A DNA stretch of 64,000 nt from RUG563 sp045590215. GTDB lineage: Bacteria; Bacillota; Clostridia; Christensenellales; Aristaeellaceae. Below, piece by piece: positions 58,148 to 64,000 of this stretch (its first letter is position 1; each line of letters begins with the position of its first letter). The stretch spans positions 186,001-250,000 of the forward strand of contig JAZNQO010000026.1 in the NCBI GenBank assembly GCA_045590215.1, read 5' to 3'. A program made the translations under genes and the position numbers. The notes under the pieces were generated by a model. That model saw only the letters and a program-made list of their open reading frames with translations. It was not told the origin of the DNA and did no database searches.

Positions 58148-58754
58148 AAAGCGTATGGAACGGCTTCAAACCCTTATCCAGACGGATATGCCGCTTTGGG
58201 AAAAAGGCATTGTTTTCGCCGGGATGGACGAAGCAGGCCGGGGTCCCTTGGCCGGCAATGTGGTCACGGCCTGTGTGATTATGCCAAATGAGCCGCTCCT
58301 CGAATGGGTGGACGACAGCAAAAAGCTCTCCCCCAAACGAAGAGACGAAATGTATGACCGCATCATGGAAGAAGCCCTCTACATCGGCATCGGTCAGGCA
58401 GACCCGGCGGAAATTGACCGGGTGAATATCCTGGAAGCCACGAAAAACGCCATGCGCCGTGCCGCCCAAAACTGCCCGGCACAGCTGTATCTGATTGACG
58501 CTTTGCAGGGGCTTGGGTTATACGGCGAAGAAAAGGGCATCATTCATGGGGATGCGGTGTGCTATTCCATCGCCGCCGCTTCCATCATCGCCAAAGTGAC
58601 CCGTGACCGCCAGATGGAAGAATTGGATAAACTCTATCCCGGCTACAATTTCATGCAGCATAAGGGCTACGGCACCGCCCAGCACATTGCCGCCTTGAAG
58701 GAGCTTGGCCCCTGCCCGGCACATCGCCGCTCCTTCATCAAAAATTTCCTATGA
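58140..58754 (+). CDS. rnhB: ribonuclease HII
   Basis: Removes ribonucleotides and RNA primers from RNA-DNA hybrids. 204 residues. GMDEAGRGPLAG with the DEAGRG catalytic cluster, DDSKKLSPKRR, and IAAASIIAKVTRD. The ATG lies within the end of rbgA. Its stop overlaps the next gene as ATGA. Confidence 0.95.
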   Translation: MNKKRMERLQTLIQTDMPLWEKGIVFAGMDEAGRGPLAGNVVTACVIMPNEPLLEWVDDSKKLSPKRRDEMYDRIMEEALYIGIGQADPAEIDRVNILEATKNAMRRAAQNCPAQLYLIDALQGLGLYGEEKGIIHGDAVCYSIAAASIIAKVTRDRQMEELDKLYPGYNFMQHKGYGTAQHIAALKELGPCPAHRRSFIKNFL

Positions 58755-59083
58755 ATATCACGTCAATCGGTTTATTCGGCGAATGGAAAGCCGAACATTT
58801 CCTCAAAAAACAGGGCATGCGCATTGCGGCAAGACGCTTCCGCACCCCAAACGGAGAAATTGACTTGATCGCAAAGGACGGCGAAACGCTGGTCTTTGTA
58901 GAGGTGAAATACCGCCCCACAGGCCATATAGGCGACGGAGCCGCCGCCATTGACGGGAAAAAGAAAAAACATCTCCGTTTTGCTGCAAATTATTATCTGC
59001 AAGCGCACCCTGCCGCTGCTTTCCGCTTTGATGTGGTGGAGATTACAGCTTCCGGCATCCGCCATTTGCCAAATGCTTTTTAA
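58751..59083 (+). CDS. YraN-family (UPF0102) endonuclease-like protein
   Basis: 110 residues. PD-(D/E)XK nuclease core GEIDLIAKDGETLVFVEVKYR with the Asp and Glu-x-Lys positions intact. Small, cytoplasmic; the family's activity is poorly defined. Coupled to rnhB by ATGA and ending ten bases before the glycosyltransferase gene. Confidence 0.85.
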   Translation: MNITSIGLFGEWKAEHFLKKQGMRIAARRFRTPNGEIDLIAKDGETLVFVEVKYRPTGHIGDGAAAIDGKKKKHLRFAANYYLQAHPAAAFRFDVVEITASGIRHLPNAF

Positions 59084-59092
59084 GGAGCTTTT

Positions 59093-62000
59093 ATGACAAA
59101 GATAAAGCCTCGTCTGATTGCCCTTTTGATTGCCGCCGTGATTCTCTTAACCGGCGTTTATTTCCTTACCCATTCCAAGGAGCAAACGCCCTCTTCCGGC
59201 AATCTTTTGCAAAATGCTTCTTTTGCTGAAAAAGATGCGGAAGGCCTGCCGGAAAATTGGTATACCGATGCCTATTTCCTCCATGCCGATACCCGCTATG
59301 AATGGACGCAGGACGGGGCGCATATCGTCAATAATCAGCTCAACGATGCCCGTTTTGCCCAGCAGGTTTCCGTCTCTCCCAACACCCTCTATTGTCTGGA
59401 AGGCAAAATCAAGGCCAGCGCAGAGGGCGGATGGGGTGCCAATTTGTCCATCGAAGGGGTCTATATTTATCCCGAAAGCGTCTTTGATTCCTCCGGTGAA
59501 TGGCAGGAAGTGCGCCTCTATGGCCGCACCGGCGAACATCAGCAAAGCCTCACCGTCTACGCTCGCCTTGGCGGCTACAGCGGCGAAAGCATTGGCGAAG
59601 CGTGGTTCAAAGACATCTCCCTTCGCGCCGTGAAGGCTGCCCCGGACGGCTATTATGTCCATAATTTCTATCAGGAAAGCTATCAGAATACCGATACTAA
59701 CGAACAAACAAAAGAAAAAACAGGCGCATTTTTGATTCTCGCCTGCTGCATCCTGTACGCCATTATTTTCCTTTTCATGAAAAACCGGTTTGCCTTGCCC
59801 TCTCCCCTTTTGGAAAAGAGCAATGCCAGAAAATCCCTTGCCGTTTTTAGCGTTTTACTGCTTGCCATCCTCGGGCGCATTGCCGCCGCCCTGCTGGTGA
59901 AAGGCTATGACGTGGATATCGGCTGCTTCACCGCCTGGGCCATGCACATGGCATCGGTAGGCCCCGTGCAGTTTTATAACACCGTCAGCTTCTGCGATTA
60001 TCCGCCGGGCTATATGAACATCCTGTGGCTGATTGGCCTTTTGGGTAATGCCATCGGCGGCGTGACGGAGTTTATGGTGAAATCCCCGGCCATTGTGAGC
60101 GATGTATTGATTTGCCTTGTTCTGTATCTTCATGCCAAGGACGCCCTTGGCCATCGCCCTGCCCTGCTCCTTTCCCTGCTTTGGGCTTTGAACCCTGTCA
60201 GCATCGTGACCGGGGCCTGCTGGGGGCAGACGGACAGCATCATGACACTGCTCCTTCTTATTGCCGTTTTCCAATTGATAAAGGGCAAATGGAAGATTGC
60301 CCTGCCCGTTTATGTAGCCGCCGTGCTGATTAAACCCCAGGCCTTGATGTTTGGCCCCCTCGGCCTTGCCGCCCTCATTTTGCACCTGAAAAACACCAAA
60401 TGCGATAAGAAAACGCTGCAGGATATTTTCATCGGCATCGGGCTGTCTATTGCGGTCTTTTTGGCATTGGCTCTGCCCTTTATTGTGGATATTCAAGGAG
60501 AAAAGAAAGGCCTTTTCTTCCTGATTGACCTCTACGGCAAAACCATGAACTCCTACGGCTATATCACCATCAATGCCTGCAACCCCTATTTCCTGCTGGG
60601 GCTCAATTGGCTGCCCAGCCAAGATATGGCTTCCACTCCGGCGGTGGTGATTACGCTGTTTATCGCCCTTGCGCCTGCCATTGCCTCCTCCATCCTCCAC
60701 AGGAAAAAGGAACTGATGCACGACCTTCCCTTTCTTTGCGTCAGCGGCCTTTCCTTGATGGTTGTATTGGTGCTTGCGATTCTCATGCTCACCGGCATGC
60801 TCACCTATGCTCTGCTGAGCACCTGCATCATCGTCTATACCGTGGCTCTTTTCGGCCTGCTCTTTTTCCTCAAGGGCAGCATGCGGCATCTGCCCGTCTT
60901 TGCTGCCGGGATGCTCACCATGCTCTTTACCTGCTGCGGCATGATGCACGAAAGGTATCTGTTCCCGGTAATCGGCCTTTTGCTTCTCGGCTTTGTGCAG
61001 ACCAAGGATAAGCGTTTGCTTTACCTCTCGCTGCTCGTTTCCATCGCCAGCTTTATCAATATTGCTTGTGTCCTCGATCGCAATATCCGTATCGGCGGTG
61101 TGGAAGCCCATTTGAGCGCGCCGGGCTGCGGCATCAAGAGCGATTTGGCTGTGCTGGAATATTTCAGTGCCGTTTTGATTACCCTGTCCGCCCTCTTTTC
61201 CACCTATGTGTGCTTCTCCCCCAAAATGAAAGAAAAGCCGCTAATGAATGGCGAAGCAGCCCCTGAAAATGTCTCCTTCGCTCCGCCGCCTGTTCGCATC
61301 ACACCGCCCCCTGCCCTCAAAAAACGGGACGTGCTTCTGATGCTCCTTGGCACAGTGCTCTACGCCCTTCTGGCCTTTACCAACCTCGGTTCCAATAAGG
61401 CTCCCCAGACTGCGTGGGTGGCTTCCCCCGGCGCAGAAATGGAAGACAGTTTCCTTATCGACCTTGGAACAGAAAGAGAATTTTCCGTTCTCTATTTCTC
61501 CGGCATCCATCATTATGATTCCGCTTTCACCGTGGAAACGGACGGTAATGCCCAAACCCCCGGCGAGCTTCGTACGGGCACGGTAAACATCGGCGATTGC
61601 TTCCGCTGGCAGTATGTGACGGGCACGCAATATGATCCCCTCTTGGGCCGCTATGTGCGTTTCTCCACGGACGACCGGGATTTGACCCTCTATGAAATCT
61701 TAATCAAGGATGCCCAAACCGGCGAAATCATTCCCTATACCTTCGCCCAGCCCCCGAAAAACGAAACGGTTCTAAACCTTTCAGACGAGCAGGACACCTT
61801 GGAAGGCGAGCCCGGCTGGTATAATTCCACGTATTTCGACGAAATTTACCACGCCCGGACAGGCTTTGAGCATCTTCACGGCCTGTCCACTTATGAAACC
61901 TCCCATCCGCCCCTTGGCAAGGTGCTCATCAGCTGGGCCATTGCGCTTTTTGGCATGACGCCCTTTGGCTGGCGTTTTGCCGGTGCTTTGGCCGGGGTTT

Positions 62001-63166
62001 TGATGCTGCCTGCCCTGTATCTGCTGGGGCGGCTGCTGAGCAAAAACAAATGGGGCGGCCTGTTCGCCATGCTGTTCATGGCCTTTGATCTGATGCACTT
62101 CACCCAAACCCGCATCGCCACCATTGACAGCTTTGTGGTTTTGTTCATCCTTTGGGCGGTATACTTTATGCTGTACTGGTTTAGGATGGATTATTTCGCC
62201 AAGCCTTTGTGGAAGACGCTGGTTCCCCTCGGCCTTTCCGGCCTGTTTATGGGGCTTTCCGTGGCCAGCAAATGGACGGGCTGCTATAACGGCATCGGCC
62301 TTGCGGTTATCTTCTTCTGGGGCATTGCCAGACGCTGGCGCATGTGCCGCTCTGCCGCCGCCATCCCCGAAAAGAGCCGCACGGAAGCAGAAAAGATGAT
62401 GGTCAAAAAGGGCAAAACCCTGCTTTATACCATTGCCAGCTGCCTGATTTTCTTCGTAGCCATTCCCTTAATCATCTATTACATTTCCTATATCCCCTAT
62501 TTTGCCCATAGCGGCGGCGTGACGGTGAAAAAGGTATTGGATGCCGCTTTCAACGAACATTACGGCATGCTTGCCTATCATTCCCAGCCCGGCCTTGGTA
62601 TGGATCACCCCTTCTACTCCCCGTGGTATGAATGGCCCATCATTGCCAAGCCCATGTGGTATTATTCCTCCCCCTATAACACGCCGCAATCCTCTTCCAC
62701 ACTGCTTGTGATGGGCAATCCCGGCGTATGGTGGGTTGGCTTATTCGGGCTGCTTTCCGTGGTTGTGATGGCTGTTCTTCGCCATGTGCGTTCTGACCTC
62801 CATCTCACCAAGGACAGAAAGCTTTCCGGCTCCCTTTCCTTCTCTTTCTTTGCCAAGGAAGATGATGCAAGGTATGGCCTCCTCATTCTCTGCTTCCTTG
62901 CCCAGTATCTGCCTTGGATGCTGGTGCCAAGAGGAACCTATATTTACCACTACTTCCCAAGCGTCCCCTTCATCATCCTCTGCACCGGCCTGTGCCTTGA
63001 TAAGCTGCATGAAAAAAAGCCGAAGCTTGCGTTGATTGCAGGCATGGTGCTCCTGATCATTGCCCTTTTGCTTTTCATCGGCTTCTTCCCCTATGCCAGT
63101 GGCATTTGCGTATCGCAAAAGTGGCTGGATGCCATGAAGTGGTTCCCCGGCTGGATTTGGTATTAA
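59093..63166 (+). CDS. two-headed GT-C / PMT-family membrane glycosyltransferase
   Basis: 1357 residues, about twice a normal protein mannosyltransferase. Order: signal anchor (about 8-27), a CBM4/9-like beta-sandwich (about 35-185), a first multi-helix GT-C domain with a catalytic-type Asp in YDVDIGCFTAW (Tyr272, Asp273, Asp275) and DYPPGY (302-307), a small extracytoplasmic beta domain of F5/8 type (about 765-880), and a second GT-C domain with the PMT motif FDEIYHAR (Asp916, Glu917) and HPPLGK (His938). Two lipid-linked sugar transferases may thus be fused, acting on a protein or wall polymer outside the cell. Confidence 0.85.
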   Translation: MTKIKPRLIALLIAAVILLTGVYFLTHSKEQTPSSGNLLQNASFAEKDAEGLPENWYTDAYFLHADTRYEWTQDGAHIVNNQLNDARFAQQVSVSPNTLYCLEGKIKASAEGGWGANLSIEGVYIYPESVFDSSGEWQEVRLYGRTGEHQQSLTVYARLGGYSGESIGEAWFKDISLRAVKAAPDGYYVHNFYQESYQNTDTNEQTKEKTGAFLILACCILYAIIFLFMKNRFALPSPLLEKSNARKSLAVFSVLLLAILGRIAAALLVKGYDVDIGCFTAWAMHMASVGPVQFYNTVSFCDYPPGYMNILWLIGLLGNAIGGVTEFMVKSPAIVSDVLICLVLYLHAKDALGHRPALLLSLLWALNPVSIVTGACWGQTDSIMTLLLLIAVFQLIKGKWKIALPVYVAAVLIKPQALMFGPLGLAALILHLKNTKCDKKTLQDIFIGIGLSIAVFLALALPFIVDIQGEKKGLFFLIDLYGKTMNSYGYITINACNPYFLLGLNWLPSQDMASTPAVVITLFIALAPAIASSILHRKKELMHDLPFLCVSGLSLMVVLVLAILMLTGMLTYALLSTCIIVYTVALFGLLFFLKGSMRHLPVFAAGMLTMLFTCCGMMHERYLFPVIGLLLLGFVQTKDKRLLYLSLLVSIASFINIACVLDRNIRIGGVEAHLSAPGCGIKSDLAVLEYFSAVLITLSALFSTYVCFSPKMKEKPLMNGEAAPENVSFAPPPVRITPPPALKKRDVLLMLLGTVLYALLAFTNLGSNKAPQTAWVASPGAEMEDSFLIDLGTEREFSVLYFSGIHHYDSAFTVETDGNAQTPGELRTGTVNIGDCFRWQYVTGTQYDPLLGRYVRFSTDDRDLTLYEILIKDAQTGEIIPYTFAQPPKNETVLNLSDEQDTLEGEPGWYNSTYFDEIYHARTGFEHLHGLSTYETSHPPLGKVLISWAIALFGMTPFGWRFAGALAGVLMLPALYLLGRLLSKNKWGGLFAMLFMAFDLMHFTQTRIATIDSFVVLFILWAVYFMLYWFRMDYFAKPLWKTLVPLGLSGLFMGLSVASKWTGCYNGIGLAVIFFWGIARRWRMCRSAAAIPEKSRTEAEKMMVKKGKTLLYTIASCLIFFVAIPLIIYYISYIPYFAHSGGVTVKKVLDAAFNEHYGMLAYHSQPGLGMDHPFYSPWYEWPIIAKPMWYYSSPYNTPQSSSTLLVMGNPGVWWVGLFGLLSVVVMAVLRHVRSDLHLTKDRKLSGSLSFSFFAKEDDARYGLLILCFLAQYLPWMLVPRGTYIYHYFPSVPFIILCTGLCLDKLHEKKPKLALIAGMVLLIIALLLFIGFFPYASGICVSQKWLDAMKWFPGWIWY

Positions 63167-63189
63167 CAAAAGAAACGAGGTGACAGCCC

Positions 63190-64000
63190 ATGCTGGCTCG
63201 CGCATTATGCTATGCCCTGCAAGGGGTGGACGGCAGCCCCGTGATGGTAGAAACTGATGTCACAGGCGGTATGACTGCTTTTTCCCTCGTGGGTCTGCCG
63301 GATGCCGCCGTCCGGGAAAGCCGGGATCGGGTGCAGGGGGCTCTGCGCAATTCCGGCTATGCCCTGCCCATTGGCCGCATTACAGTAAACCTTTCCCCGG
63401 CTGACCTGAAAAAAGAAGGGGCGGTTTTTGATCTGCCCATTGCCGTTTCCATCATCGGCGCATCTCGTCAGGCTGCCATGCCAAATCTTGATAAAACGCT
63501 GCTGCTGGGGGAATTATCGCTGGATGGCTCCCTGCAGCCCATCCGGGGTGCGCTGGCTATGGTCATTGCCGCCTGTCAGCAGGGCATTGACCGGGTAATA
63601 TTGCCTGCGCAGAACGCCCCGGAGGTGCAGTCCATTGCCGGCATCTGCGTCTATCCTGCCAATAACCTGAAAGAAGTCGTTCGTCACTTAAACGGTACAG
63701 AGCCGCTGCTTGCGCAGCAGCAAGTGCCCTATGAATCCGCCCTTTCTTCTTCCCTTCCCTCCCTTGATCTTTCGCAGGTTAAGGGGCAGCAGGGGGCCCG
63801 GCGTGCGTTGGAAGTGGCAGCCGCCGGTGGCCATAACCTTTTATTGATCGGCGTGCCCGGCAGCGGCAAAACCATGCTAGCACGCTGCCTGCCCGGTATT
63901 TTGCCGCCCATGACCTTTTCAGAAACCTGCGAAACCACACGAATTCATTCCGTCGCCGGTACTTTGCCTGCCGGTCACGGCCTGATGACGGAGCGGCCTT
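63190..64000 (+). CDS. comM: ComM/YifB magnesium chelatase-like AAA ATPase (3' partial)
   Basis: Runs off the window after 270 codons. N-terminal lon-protease-fold region (VETDVTGGMTAFSLVGLPDAAVRESRDRV, LPIAVSIIGASRQ, LLLGELSLDG) followed by Walker A GVPGSGKT at 221-228. ComM helps natural transformation by branch-migrating recombination intermediates in bacteria where it was studied. ATG at 63190 with GAGG nine bases upstream, 23 bases after the glycosyltransferase stop, probably the same transcript. Confidence 0.93.
   Translation, partial: MLARALCYALQGVDGSPVMVETDVTGGMTAFSLVGLPDAAVRESRDRVQGALRNSGYALPIGRITVNLSPADLKKEGAVFDLPIAVSIIGASRQAAMPNLDKTLLLGELSLDGSLQPIRGALAMVIAACQQGIDRVILPAQNAPEVQSIAGICVYPANNLKEVVRHLNGTEPLLAQQQVPYESALSSSLPSLDLSQVKGQQGARRALEVAAAGGHNLLLIGVPGSGKTMLARCLPGILPPMTFSETCETTRIHSVAGTLPAGHGLMTERP

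Noticed and set aside
1..64000. CRISPR arrays, insertion sequences, rRNA genes
   Set aside because: No regularly spaced direct repeats, no transposase-like frames with terminal repeats, and no rRNA sequences were seen anywhere in the window.

Overview
The window reads as a chromosomal segment of an anaerobic, endospore-forming member of the Bacillota, class Clostridia. The evidence is a complete Spo0A with a TGTCGAA box upstream, a sodium/proton-type Rnf complex, HPr kinase/phosphorylase, type III pantothenate kinase, a zinc-finger (C+) form of ribosomal protein L28, RNase HII, RbgA, a 6S RNA, and sigma-A promoters of the TTGNNN-17-TATAAT type in front of most transcription units. Base composition is mixed, neither AT-rich nor very GC-rich. 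The carbohydrate genes (glycogen phosphorylase, amylomaltase, beta-galactosidase, two GH5 enzymes) fit a gut or rumen commensal. I cannot name the genus.

Layout. 1-5.0 kb: tail of an archaeal-type phosphoglycerate mutase facing a malQ-glgP glycogen/maltodextrin operon. 5.2-10.0 kb: a condensation-like acyltransferase with a zinc-ribbon membrane partner, then lysine/DAP synthesis (asd-dapA-dapB). 10.0-17.2 kb: cytoplasmic GH5, HAD phosphatase, a two-membrane-protein plus anchored M20 peptidase operon, an AT-richer zincin, rRNA methyltransferase, tRNA-Ser(GGA) and a small secreted protein. 17.3-24.5 kb: CapA-like protein, hprK-glk-asnS, a secreted Ig-domain protein and a cysteine-rich spore-coat-like protein. 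24.5-31.7 kb (mostly minus strand): degenerate CapA, coaX and an ECF substrate-binding subunit; then greA-lysS with a membrane-anchored protein, a rhomboid-like protein and a secreted protein.

31.9-39.5 kb is one operon for flavin-based energy conservation: apbE (covalent flavinylation), a NusG-domain-II protein, a Gx-type membrane protein, and rnfG-C-D-E-A-B. RnfG is unusual in carrying three FMN-binding repeats. 39.6-51.7 kb: DUF3737 protein, spo0A, lacZ, argH, metallophosphatase, argG, a phosphoribosyltransferase, three GNAT acetyltransferases around rpmB, and a small XRE regulator.

51.9-64.0 kb: secreted GH5 cellulase with a consensus cre site next to its promoter (matching the HprK in the window), RluA-type pseudouridine synthase, 6S RNA, a nucleotidyltransferase fused to a dead phosphomannomutase-like domain, an intergenic promoter-terminator unit that may encode a small RNA, then rbgA-rnhB-yraN, a 1357-residue double GT-C/PMT glycosyltransferase, and comM running off the end.

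No insertion sequences, prophage genes, CRISPR arrays or rRNA genes were seen. The most unusual items are the triple-flavin RnfG, the two-headed glycosyltransferase, the uncharacterised membrane-pair/M20 peptidase operon, the acyltransferase/zinc-ribbon pair, the dead CapA beside coaX, and two intergenic RNA candidates.
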